Part shown: piece after piece, positions 56,151-64,000 of the stretch | Numbering within the stretch: position 1 is the stretch's first letter | How the letters are laid out: each line of letters begins with the position of its first letter | From: Legionella nautarum | Lineage (GTDB): Bacteria; Pseudomonadota; Gammaproteobacteria; Legionellales; Legionellaceae | Assembly: GCF_001467895.1 (NCBI RefSeq) | Contig: NZ_LNYO01000021.1 | Location: 27,572-91,571, forward strand | DNA: 64,000 nt | Direction: 5' to 3' | Program-made: the position numbers and the translations under genes | Notes under the pieces: generated by a model | What the model saw: only the letters and a program-made list of their open reading frames with translations | The model's database searches: none | Told to the model about the DNA's origin: nothing

Positions 56151-56414
56151 TTAGCTGTAATAATATGATTTTAAATTTAAATAAACACTTTCTAAAAAAA
56201 GATATTCTTGCTCTGTATTTTTATAAAATTTAGCCTTAATTTTTCTTCCAGGATGTATTAGATTTCTAACAAATTTAGTGATTTCAAGTAAGCATATATA
56301 TACATCATGATTATGATTAAATGGATAAATTTTGGCCTCCATATATAATGATATTAACTGCGACAAGGTTAACGATAAAATCTCTATTTTTGTTTGGTAA
56401 TCCCCCCGCACCAA
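56151..56414 (-). CDS. Small HEPN-like fragment or gene
   Basis: An 87-codon frame starting at TTG. The segment ITKFVRNLIHPGRKI fits the R-N-x-x-x-H pattern of HEPN and related helical domains. No ribosome site, and a second frame just upstream (an ATG about 20 codons earlier) suggests a possible frameshift, so this may be a remnant. Confidence 0.4.
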   Translation of the reverse strand: MVRGDYQTKIEILSLTLSQLISLYMEAKIYPFNHNHDVYICLLEITKFVRNLIHPGRKIKAKFYKNTEQEYLFLESVYLNLKSYYYS

Positions 56415-56511
56415 CCATTTTATAAATGGATTGAATAGAATTCTTCTTAGTAGGTCTGGGACTAAAAGTCATTTTAAATTAAAATTGAGACTAATCTGCA
56501 ATAAGTGAAAC

Positions 56512-56715
56512 CTACTTCTCATTTTCTACTTTTAGAAAAATATCCTTTTTATGTTTAAACAAGAAGTTTTGCCATTCTTTATGAACAGCTTGGCATATCT
56601 GATCTTTTACCAAAAACTCTTCTTCACTTATGCCCTGATTAAGATCATTTTGTAACTCATCCTCTAATTTCATCCATTTTTTACGTAAGCGGTCTAATTC
56701 ATGTATGCTATCCAT
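56512..56715 (-). CDS. Small coiled-coil-like protein
   Basis: A 67-residue Glu/Lys-rich helical protein (ELDRLRKKWMKLEDELQND). AGGAAC precedes the ATG at a fair distance. No family recognised. Confidence 0.45.
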   Translation of the reverse strand: MDSIHELDRLRKKWMKLEDELQNDLNQGISEEEFLVKDQICQAVHKEWQNFLFKHKKDIFLKVENEK

Positions 56716-56910
56716 GTCAGTTCCTAGTTCAATTAAATTATCACATTAGAAAGTATAGAAGATTCAGGAAAAAATTTAGCTCGAAATAAGCGTACGATTA
56801 CTCTGAGCATCACTACTTATCCAAACTGCTGCAGTCGATTGAATAAAAATCTCACTATGGGGTAGTGAGCCCATTCATGTCAAAATTTACGGTTTAAAAA
56901 GCAAGGACTA

Positions 56911-57114
56911 GGGCAAGGGGAGTAATGGAACCACTAAACCACTTAAGCATTAAATTAGAAATTAACTTATTCGACTTGGTTGATTATATAGCATATTGAT
57001 ATATCAGTTTTGGCTCTAGCTAAGAAATCACTGTATTTTAGACCTATTTAACTTATTGTTATTATAATGGTTTTTCTCTAAGTGGGTTAGTGGTTCCATT
57101 ACTCCCTTTGCCCC
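56911..57114. mobile_element. Miniature inverted-repeat element (~204 bp), Tn3-like ends
   Basis: Inverted repeats of about 36 bases (56911-56945 and 57079-57114) differ at only a few positions and start GGG(G)CAA. The ~130-base core has no ORF. The right end extends into a ~60-base match with 53464-53530. Size, ~38-base repeats and G-rich tips recall the Tn3-derived miniature elements (TIMEs). No clear target duplication seen. Confidence 0.65.
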
Positions 57115-57242
57115 AACCTTATGTAAAGTAGAGCTTTTTTATTGTAGTTAAATTCATATTGCTTCAATAGAAATCACTATTAGATATTTTGTCATTATTT
57201 GAGCATGATGATAGAATTATATCTATTTGATTATCTTTTGTC

Positions 57243-57413
57243 ATGAACAAAGTTGAATTGATCATGTTGCTACCCTTATCACCAAGGATTTTTGTTACAA
57301 AATTTCACCCTCAAGGAATTACAACAGAAATATATAGATTGTTTAATGAAAAGATAGAGTTAAAAAAGGAAGATAGTCGAATACTTTTTGCATCTGTACA
57401 TGGTGAATTATAA
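57243..57413 (+). CDS. Short ORF or 3' gene fragment
   Basis: A 56-codon frame (starts MNKVELIMLLPLSPRIFV, ends FASVHGEL) without a clear ribosome site. The PLSPRIFV start looks like the interior of a longer protein, as in DUF4238-type C-termini, so it may be a 3' fragment. Weak call. Confidence 0.3.
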   Translation: MNKVELIMLLPLSPRIFVTKFHPQGITTEIYRLFNEKIELKKEDSRILFASVHGEL

Positions 57414-57447
57414 GTGCGACCAACCACAGTTAATTATCGGAATTTTA

Positions 57448-58152
57448 ATGAAAAGACTACTAATTATTTTATTATTTATGACTAGCATACATGCATTTGC
57501 CAAGAATGTGGCAGAAGCAAAAAAGAATATGGATAATTTCAATGAAGCATATGAGATATTTCATAAGAATGGAATGAATATTTTTGATGATAAAATTGGA
57601 AACTATAAACTTCGTGATGATTTAGGAGAATGCTCCAATCGTGGTAATGCTTGGTGCGCAGGTCTCCTTGGTGAGCAATATTATTATAAGGAATGGTATT
57701 CATTGGCCTACCCTCTATTAATAAGGGCTTCTAAATTGGAAGAGAATGGCTGGCCATCATTTGATTTTGAACTTGGCTACATGTTTAAAAATGGTCTGGA
57801 TGTACTACAAAATGATGAGAAGGCGCTTTCATTTTTCAAAAAATCAGCTTCAAATGGCTACACTGACGCTGCAATTAATATTGGGGATATTTATTATAGG
57901 AAGTCAAAATTATTGAGTAGTAGTTCTAATAAGTTAAAAGCAACTCATATTACCTCCAACTTAATCAAAGCTTATGCATGGTACAAAATAGCACAAGCGC
58001 TACATAGTTCTCAACTTAAAGATAAACAAGTAATACATATAAGGGACTCAATTAAGGAATTAAAGCAACTTTTAGTTAGGCGATCCTCCCTAAAAGAAGC
58101 AAATAATCTAGCAAGTCAAATTTGTTCAACGATTTCTACATGTATTCAATAG
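57448..58152 (+). CDS. Secreted Sel1-like repeat protein
   Basis: A 234-residue precursor. Signal peptide (about 1-19, MKRLLIILLFMTSIHAFA). Sel1/TPR-like helices follow: NAWCAGLLGEQYYYKEWY, FELGYMFKNGLDVLQND, ALSFFKKSASNGYTDAAINIGDIYY and AYAWYKIAQAL. The ATG at 57448 is chosen because it opens the signal peptide; the upstream start adds 20 unlikely residues. Sel1 proteins mediate protein contacts, and several act in Legionella host interaction; the role here is unknown. Confidence 0.65.
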   Translation: MKRLLIILLFMTSIHAFAKNVAEAKKNMDNFNEAYEIFHKNGMNIFDDKIGNYKLRDDLGECSNRGNAWCAGLLGEQYYYKEWYSLAYPLLIRASKLEENGWPSFDFELGYMFKNGLDVLQNDEKALSFFKKSASNGYTDAAINIGDIYYRKSKLLSSSSNKLKATHITSNLIKAYAWYKIAQALHSSQLKDKQVIHIRDSIKELKQLLVRRSSLKEANNLASQICSTISTCIQ

Positions 58153-58472
58153 AATGGCAGATTCGACGTGAATGGATCTGAATTAGGTGCAACGCGGCAC
58201 TTGTGATCTATTATAATATCAATGTATCACAATTCTCTTTAAACCCCTACAACCTCAGCACATTCAGCGCTTATTTTGCGCTTAAACTAACGACCAACGA
58301 TTCTTTCACAGCGTGAGAGGATGTAAAAATGATGTCCAATAGAAACCAAATAACTACCTACTCTTGGACATAAAATAAGGACAATCATAATCAATTCTTC
58401 GCAGAATCTACTTATCTCAATTATAATCCTGGCTTTTATTTCTTCGACAAGTTCAATAGGGATATTAGCCAC
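58153..58472. other. Gap with no supported gene
   Basis: About 320 bases. A 61-codon minus frame (58287-58472, GTG start) is hydrophobic but lacks a ribosome site and abuts the next gene head-on, so I do not call it. Confidence 0.4.
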
Positions 58473-60028
58473 ATGAAATTACAAATAAAACAACCTGTTA
58501 TTCGCGCTATATCGCTTCTGGCAACCCTATTCTTATCAAACACCATCCATGCAGAATCAGCACTAAAATTGAACAAATTCATCAAAGCCTTTTTTGGGAA
58601 CTTACGCCACTTGTTACTGCGACAGTTAACACTGACTTTAAATTTGATATCTCACCTTTTCTCTCAATGCCTAAACCGGAGATAACCTTTAAAATATCAT
58701 CGAAGGATACCATTTTAAAGCATGTTGTTATAAGCGACTTACCCCACGGACTAGTTCAGAACACAGAGTCTAGCGACGCCTGCTTTAAACATTTTAAGCT
58801 TGGAGTTAAAGATGCTTGTTATCTTCATCTAGAAGTCAATAAACGCGAATATGATGCGTCGGCAGAAAATAATCTTTCGGTGTGTTGGAATGACAATAAC
58901 GACTGTATCTCTATTTCAAAAGAACAATTGAACGAAGCAGTCGAAAATACTGATGATTTCATTCATGTTGAAGTCTCCCCTATGTCAATCGATGGATTAC
59001 AGTGGGATCCCACTGAATTTGCTATAGTAGGTAAACCAACTAAAATGGAAGGCGACTACTTATTTCAGTTAAAAGTCATTGCCCATGATGGAACTACAGA
59101 TTCTACGACTCTTCCTGTCTATATAAACGATTTTTCTAAAAATGTTTTTCGTTTCAATGACAACATTAATCTCCCTGTTGCAACACCTGGCAAAGAATAC
59201 AAAATTAATTTGCTAGAATTGATTGGAAGAAGTCCGCCTGGAAAAAGCTCATTTCAAGTTCATTTTAAAATCAACCGAGATCCTGAGTGCCCAGAATGGT
59301 TAAAACTAGAAAAAAAACTACCTTAAAAGCAATATACCTTTATCGGAAGCCGGAAATAATATCACGTTTACCCTGATGGCATTCTCCAATTATGATGAAA
59401 TAGCCTCGACTCGAATTACCATACCAGTGGCCAGTGACCCAACTAGAAACCCATTCTAAAAGAGGCAAATTGGGAAGTTTTAGTTGAAAAGAGCTTTGGA
59501 ATAAATCTCAATGATTTGATTATCGATAATGGTGGCGACGAAAAAGTATCTTTTTTAATCGACGAAATTAGTCCAAAAGATCTGTCTTATAACCTATTTG
59601 ATAACGGATTTTTTAGAGTTCATACCGGCTATAGATCCTATGGAAAAATTTACTATATTACCCTGCATGCCAATACAAGATTAGGAGGCAATTCCGAACC
59701 TATCACCATTCCAATAGAAATAACTAAAAACCCTGAATTGGCACCCAGCTTTATTCGCACTAATCTAGTGATCCCAATCTATTCTGGCCAAAGTTTAATT
59801 CACGATTTCGTAGCCAACCAAGATATTGTTCCGGTTTACGAACAGATCCATTATTCAGTACCCTTTGCAAATGCGACACATCCTTCTTGGATGAAAATTG
59901 AAAACAACAAATTAATGATTGATGAAGTGCCTAAAAATTGTGATTCATTGTATACAATCAATCTGACTTTAACCAATGAGCCTGGGGGATCAAGACAAAC
60001 GGAACTTTCATTAATGTGTTCGAAATAA
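58473..60028 (+). pseudogene. Secreted multi-domain (Ig/cadherin-like) protein broken by three frameshifts
   Basis: A signal peptide (MKLQIKQPVIRAISLLATLF) opens the gene. Joining frames restores one protein: after the T run at 58590-58595 the text continues WELTPLVTATVNTDFKFD, SMPKPEITFKISSKD and on; after the A run at 59310-59317 it continues NYLKSNIPLSEAGNNITF; after CCC at 59450-59452 it continues ILKEANWEVLVEKSFG to the end at 60028. With +1, -1 and +1 corrections the length is exactly 519 codons. Repeated I-P-V-x-I-like strand endings (LPVYINDF, ITIPVASD, ITIPIEITK) suggest tandem immunoglobulin- or cadherin-like domains. All three breaks are in homopolymers, so sequencing error is possible. 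Confidence 0.7.
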
Positions 60029-60457
60029 TAATCGAGATCAATTCTAAAATCATGATTACTAGCTTAACCCTGGAAATTAACGAATGAATCTCAATGCGGT
60101 TCATTCGCTGCTAAAAAAATCTTTACCACCAACTCGATGCTGCAGTAAAGGTCGTATTCGGATACGTCCCTTGATAAGTGCAAACCGTTTCTTAGTTTTG
60201 ATAAGAGGGATAAACGGGTGAAAAATTATAATCATGGATAAGGCGAGCTGACTTTAAATTAAAAAAGTGCAAGTTTCTCCACTCACATAGATTTTGGTCT
60301 GAGCTCTTTGAAACGAATAGTAAAATCAGAGAGTCTTAAATCTTATTAACTGAAGGACAGGGCATACTGGCAATCGCTGTCGTACAGGGTGGAAATAAGA
60401 GTGCTGTTACAAACCATGTTCCATTTAATTTCCTTTTGCCGGCCTAAACAACGCGGA
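60029..60457. other. Gap with a possible gene tail
   Basis: No intact gene. A short open stretch without a start (60340-60447, plus strand) reads TEGQGILAIAVVQGGNKSA then VTNHVPFNFLLPA and a stop, which looks like the end of a lost protein. Otherwise nothing seen. Confidence 0.3.
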
Positions 60458-60655
60458 TCATTTTTTGGAGGTGTAATGCTGTTGCTTTTTTAAACGATGA
60501 ATTTCTTCCCTGTTTACGGAAATAATCTTTGGCGCCGAAATGCCAAATGAAATATCGCCTTGCAACTGCTGACCCCTTTTAGGAAGAATGGTCACAAGTT
60601 GGTTGTTGATTTCAATGACAAGCGTTTCTTCAAACGAGAGATTAATAATTTCCAT
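60458..60655 (-). CDS. Divergent CsrA-family RNA-binding protein
   Basis: A 65-residue CsrA homologue. The C-terminal half keeps ISAPKIISVNREEIHRL, with the RNA-binding V-x-R-E-E-I and its Arg. The N-terminal strand reads MEIINLSFEETLVIE in place of the usual MLILTRRVGETLMI, losing the Arg pair used for RNA binding there. AAAGGAT precedes the ATG. CsrA paralogues of this kind accompany Legionella integrative elements and may tune element genes; target RNA unknown. Confidence 0.85.
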   Translation of the reverse strand: MEIINLSFEETLVIEINNQLVTILPKRGQQLQGDISFGISAPKIISVNREEIHRLKKQQHYTSKK

Positions 60656-60722
60656 TTTTAAATCCTTTCTATTCCACTAGGCACTAATTGACGGTGGCGA
60701 TAATAGCCTAGAATACCTCCCC

Positions 60723-60749
60723 TGTCATTTAAATGTTTTTTAAATGACA
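60723..60749. promoter_or_regulatory. 11-bp palindrome upstream of the csrA-like gene
   Basis: TGTCATTTAAA and TTTAAATGACA are perfect reverse complements with a 5-base spacer, about 70 bases upstream of the csrA-like start. No U-run. An operator is the simplest reading. Confidence 0.45.
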
Positions 60750-60894
60750 ATCACCCTCCGGTTTAAACTATTTCGGGAATAATGATCTCACCTTGGATGT
60801 GATGATTAGTTTTTTTTCTTCCAAATAATCCCAATAAATTCGCCTAAGCGTTATCATCTCATCTAACTGTAAATCAATCATAAGTTCTTTATTA

Positions 60895-60926
60895 AAGGCC
60901 TAGTGTGTACGTAGACCCTAGGCCTT
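60895..60926. terminator. Hairpin in the csrA-like/methyltransferase gap
   Basis: AAGGCCTAG and CTAGGCCTT pair over nine bases around a 14-base loop. No clear U-run, so weak as a terminator. The rest of 60656-61144 shows nothing else. Confidence 0.3.
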
Positions 60927-61144
60927 AAACCAAAAGTTTAATCTAAACTTGCAGCATCAAATTACTCATGGCTTGGTTGCTTGAGTCGGGATAGGAAACA
61001 AGTTTAATGAGCTAAATCAAGCTAAAAAGTCAGTTGGCTTGCCTTTAAGTGATCAAAATAAATAACCATTGCTCAATATTTGACTACATTAAGATTTGGT
61101 GATATCTTGGTCAACATCTTTTTTCCAGAAGGGATGTCTGTCTA

Positions 61145-62194
61145 ATGTATGAGTCTTCCGAGTTAGCACCTACACATTTTAATTTTTTCTCACCCGCTAA
61201 ACATCTACCACCGATCGCAGAAGGAATTTTTGATTATAAGGATGCCTTTGAAGCATTCCTCAAAGCAACCGATCAAAAAAACCATACCGCAAAAATAGTA
61301 GGTGCATTTGCAAGTAACTTGAAAAAAAGAGAAGTGTTATTTAATGACGATAGGATAAAAGTGGCTGATCTGGGGTGTGCAGATAGTACGACTTGCATGG
61401 GTTACTTAACTAAGATGGAATGCCCTGGAGGATTTGATTATCTCGGTTTTGATATTAATGATAAGTTTCTCGAAGAGGCCGAAGCAATCTTATCTCGTAG
61501 TGCAGTAATTAAAAAACATGTCTTGATTAAAAAAGATGTGCTGGTAGGCGAGTTAAGCGCGTCTCACTTGGTATCGCCCAAATCGATTGATTTGGTTTTT
61601 GTGTCTCATTTAGCCTATTATCTAAAAGACGAAGAATATGGTAAACAATTTGTTAAAAATATTCTTAACCTGCTCAATGACAAAGGGATTGCCATTTTTT
61701 TGCATGAAGACAGCACGTATTATTTTCGCTCCACCTATAATTGCAACTACAAAAATAGCAGTGCTCCTTCGCTGCTTAAAAGCTCTGTAACTGGTTTATT
61801 GAAAATGCCTGAACAATTTAATGACATTTCATTTACCTCAAAACTTCATTTTGCAGAAATGAGTGAGGAATTATGGCAGGCGGCAAAAGATCCTTCCCTG
61901 TATAAAAAATTTGCCTACATTCCATCCTTTTTGGATAATTTAAATAAATTGTCATTTATTGTTCAGTGTGATTTATCAAAATTGGCCCACGAAGGAAGTT
62001 TGGAAAGCTTTGTCAATGAAATGCGCCATACACTAGAAACTAACAATTACACATTTAATCTAGTGACAAGAATGCAAATTCTTGTCACTGCAGAGAATTC
62101 CCATATTGAACAAATTAACCTGGCTTTAAAAGAAACGGAAAATGATGTGGATTTGATACCTTCAATATCAAAACCTGCTTCGCTAGTTAACTGA
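61145..62194 (+). CDS. Class I SAM-dependent methyltransferase
   Basis: A 349-residue cytosolic protein. Motif I is VADLGCADSTTC (about 75-86), with an acidic strand-2 end in YLGFDINDKF and motif IV-like SIDLVFVSHLAYYL. The layout resembles small-molecule N-methyltransferases such as histamine methyltransferase, but the substrate is unknown. AAGGGAT lies about ten bases before the ATG. Placed between the island and the second hybrid kinase on the same strand. Confidence 0.75.
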   Translation: MYESSELAPTHFNFFSPAKHLPPIAEGIFDYKDAFEAFLKATDQKNHTAKIVGAFASNLKKREVLFNDDRIKVADLGCADSTTCMGYLTKMECPGGFDYLGFDINDKFLEEAEAILSRSAVIKKHVLIKKDVLVGELSASHLVSPKSIDLVFVSHLAYYLKDEEYGKQFVKNILNLLNDKGIAIFLHEDSTYYFRSTYNCNYKNSSAPSLLKSSVTGLLKMPEQFNDISFTSKLHFAEMSEELWQAAKDPSLYKKFAYIPSFLDNLNKLSFIVQCDLSKLAHEGSLESFVNEMRHTLETNNYTFNLVTRMQILVTAENSHIEQINLALKETENDVDLIPSISKPASLVN

Positions 62195-62278
62195 TAACTC
62201 CTGATTTTACTCCACATGCTATAGTTAGAAGACAAAGAAAGTATCTCAGCTTGGCTGCATTGTGGAGTAATCTGGCAA

Positions 62279-64000
62279 ATGAAAAAGAGTGAGATAACAT
62301 CAGCTTGCATTCATCAGGATGTTATTTTGAATGCTATTCTTGATTATGGAAGTGATATTGCTATTGTTATCGCAAATGATTTTAGTATTGAAATCCTAAA
62401 CTCGACCAGTGAAAAATTTTACAAGTGGCCACTTGAGAGGGTTCGTGGGTATAATTTTTTAGAACTATGTCAAGAACAACGTATTATCTGTCCCATTCCC
62501 GCTCATTTTTTTAAAAATCCCCAATTATTAAACTTTAATCTTGATTGCAAAAATGCCTCAGGCAATGTATGCAACATTAATTGGATTATCTGTCCTCTGA
62601 CGTTGGCCGATCATGATATTAAAGGCGCGCTTATTATTGGAAAAGATGTCGAACTTAAAAAAAATAACATCGCTTATTTTTTAAATGGGATCATCGATGC
62701 AATCCCCGGTTGTTTGTATTGGAAAGACTGCAATGGATATTACTTAGGCTGCAATAATCTTACGGCAAAACTGGCAGGATTATCATCGCCTTATGAGGTG
62801 ATTGGTAAAACCGATCAAGAATTATGGGGTGAGCAGGCAATCAGTTTAATTGCTAATGACACAGAGGTTATGACGCAAGGAAATGCCATCATTGTGTCAG
62901 AAAGCCTAAAGACAGCCTCAGGTCAATTGATGCATTTCACCGGTGTTAAAATGCCGCTCCGTGATGAAAATAACCAAGTAATTGGTATTATTGGAAATTC
63001 GCTTGATATAACTGAACTGAAAGAAGCTCAGACTGAGTTAAAAAAATCAATGGAGTTGGTCAAAGCCGCAAACCTTGCCAAAACTGAATTTCTTGAGAAC
63101 ATGCGCCATGATATACGCACCCCTCTTTCCGGTATAGTAGGGTTTTCTGAAATTTTAAAGCTAGAATCCCAAGAGCCTCGCATCAAAGAATATGCAGATA
63201 ATTTAGCGGCCTCAAGCCATGCATTGCTCGATTTAATGGATGAGGTGCTAGAAGCCGTTCGCGTCAGCTCCGGCGAAATTCCTAAACTTAAGAAAAAATT
63301 TGATCTTAATCTCATGCTCAATCAGGTGATTAACCTACATAAAGCGAAAGCAGGTGAAAAAAAGCTACAGCTCAATTATATCTATGATGACAATCTACCT
63401 CGATACGTGATTGGCGATAAAATCAGGCTTCATCGCATTATCCTTGAATTAATCGGCAATGCACTCAATTTTACCCATTCAGGGCATGTTACTCTGACCG
63501 CTGAGCTTGCTAAACAAAAAAAACGCCAATTAATCATTAAATTTCAAGTCACTGATTCAGGAATTGGTATTGATAAGGATAAGCAGCAAGATATTTATCT
63601 GCAATTTAAACGCCTTACTCCCTCTTATAAAGGACTTTATAAGGGTGCAGGATTAGGGCTTTATATCATTAAACAATTCATAGATGAGTTGGATGGTGAA
63701 ATTTATGTTAAAAGTGCCCTAGATTGTGGTACAACATTTACCTGTATCATTCCACTTAAAGCACCTCTGTTGGATGATAACTCAGGAATTGAAGAGGTAA
63801 TGCCCGAAGAAGAACAGCGTTTTTTAAATCCTGTACGAACTCTCGCAGCCAATCCCAATCAACCCAATTCAGTCTTAGTCGTTGAAGACAGCGAAATTGC
63901 TCAAAAAGTGGCGTTAACCATACTGACATCGATGGACTGCGTTGTTGATTTAGCCAGCTCAGGTCAAGAAGCGCTGCAACATATTAAAACAAAACGCTAC
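62279..64000 (+). CDS. Hybrid sensor histidine kinase, 3'-truncated by the window
   Basis: 574 codons to the window edge. A first PAS-like region (about 15-110) and a second (about 135-250, GCLYWKDCNGYYLGC, IGKTDQELWG) precede HisKA with His277 in NMRHDIRTPLSG, then HATPase with N box ELIGNALNF, G1 DSGIGID and G2 GAGLGLYII, and the start of a receiver (SVLVVEDSEIA) that is cut before its Asp. GGAG lies before the ATG. The order and phrases match the kinase at 1222-3588, so the two are paralogues. Confidence 0.88.
   Translation, partial: MKKSEITSACIHQDVILNAILDYGSDIAIVIANDFSIEILNSTSEKFYKWPLERVRGYNFLELCQEQRIICPIPAHFFKNPQLLNFNLDCKNASGNVCNINWIICPLTLADHDIKGALIIGKDVELKKNNIAYFLNGIIDAIPGCLYWKDCNGYYLGCNNLTAKLAGLSSPYEVIGKTDQELWGEQAISLIANDTEVMTQGNAIIVSESLKTASGQLMHFTGVKMPLRDENNQVIGIIGNSLDITELKEAQTELKKSMELVKAANLAKTEFLENMRHDIRTPLSGIVGFSEILKLESQEPRIKEYADNLAASSHALLDLMDEVLEAVRVSSGEIPKLKKKFDLNLMLNQVINLHKAKAGEKKLQLNYIYDDNLPRYVIGDKIRLHRIILELIGNALNFTHSGHVTLTAELAKQKKRQLIIKFQVTDSGIGIDKDKQQDIYLQFKRLTPSYKGLYKGAGLGLYIIKQFIDELDGEIYVKSALDCGTTFTCIIPLKAPLLDDNSGIEEVMPEEEQRFLNPVRTLAANPNQPNSVLVVEDSEIAQKVALTILTSMDCVVDLASSGQEALQHIKTKRY

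Noticed and set aside
56391..56415. Possible tRNA 3'-end remnant (CCCCCCGCACCA) as an attachment site
   Set aside because: Only about 12 bases resemble a tRNA end and no T arm can be folded beside it.
58287..58472. A 61-codon hydrophobic minus frame
   Set aside because: GTG start without ribosome site, abutting the start of the plus-strand secreted protein gene.
44258..64000. Second copy of the tmRNA 3' end (attR)
   Set aside because: I looked for GCCGCCTCCACCA-like words and the T-arm sequence and saw none; it may lie beyond the window.
1..64000. CRISPR arrays
   Set aside because: No regularly spaced direct repeats with unique spacers and no cas-like genes were seen.

Overview
This window looks like a chromosomal segment from a Legionella-type gammaproteobacterium (Legionellaceae). 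The base composition is AT-rich. Core genes sit between eukaryote-like or effector-like proteins: a Ser/Thr-kinase-like protein, a GxSxG hydrolase-like protein and a TPR/tRNA-nucleotidyltransferase-like fusion. There is also a soluble IcmL/DotI-like paralogue, a family essentially confined to Dot/Icm-bearing bacteria.

Layout. (1) 1-6.9 kb: the 3' end of a thioester-reductase (probably NRPS terminal) gene, a PAS-HisKA-HATPase-REC-Hpt hybrid kinase, a kinase-like effector candidate and a coiled-coil-like unknown. (2) 6.9-22.4 kb, mostly minus strand: M13 peptidase, polA, lpxD, a fabF homologue, a tandem GNAT, a hydrolase-like effector candidate, a purine permease, a RMD1/YagE-family protein, a small HTH protein and an EAL/HDOD protein. 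(3) 22.5-27.2 kb: a glycine cleavage operon gcvT-gcvH-gcvPA-(YciI-like)-gcvPB. (4) 27.4-35.8 kb: small envelope proteins, an IcmL-like protein, a candidate small RNA, a two-gene NitT/TauT-type ABC transporter, the nucleotidyltransferase fusion and a Cys-rich lipoprotein. (5) 35.8-43.7 kb: pgk-gap-tkt, a membrane protein and oligopeptidase A. (6) 43.85-44.26 kb: ssrA (tmRNA).

From 44.26 kb to about 61 kb the sequence becomes a decayed genomic island abutting the 3' end of ssrA, a classic integration site. It carries a tiny acidic peptide gene followed by a 2-oxoglutarate/Fe(II) oxygenase and a gene of unknown family, which is a candidate peptide-modification cassette and the most novel-looking locus here. 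It also carries a trypsin-like protease and a dead serine recombinase. A compact RP4(IncP)-type relaxosome region follows (traM-traL-traK / oriT / traJ-traI with a nested traH-like gene), with no Trb mating-pore genes in view. Beyond it lie fragments of IS481, IS3 and a transposition-ATPase element, a 36-bp inverted-repeat family that bounds both a ~0.2-kb miniature element and a ~3.65-kb block, a secreted protein gene broken by three homopolymer frameshifts, and a divergent CsrA paralogue of the kind found on Legionella ICEs. The window closes with a methyltransferase and a second hybrid kinase, similar to the one near the left edge, which runs off the end.

Links between genes: gcvTHP makes C1 units and uses the lipoylated H protein; tkt-gap-pgk is a compact central-carbon set; TraJ/K/I and oriT form a transfer-initiation complex; the effector candidates and the IcmL-like protein fit a Dot/Icm lifestyle, although no dot/icm genes are in view. 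Functions are assigned by reading motifs; no database search was run.
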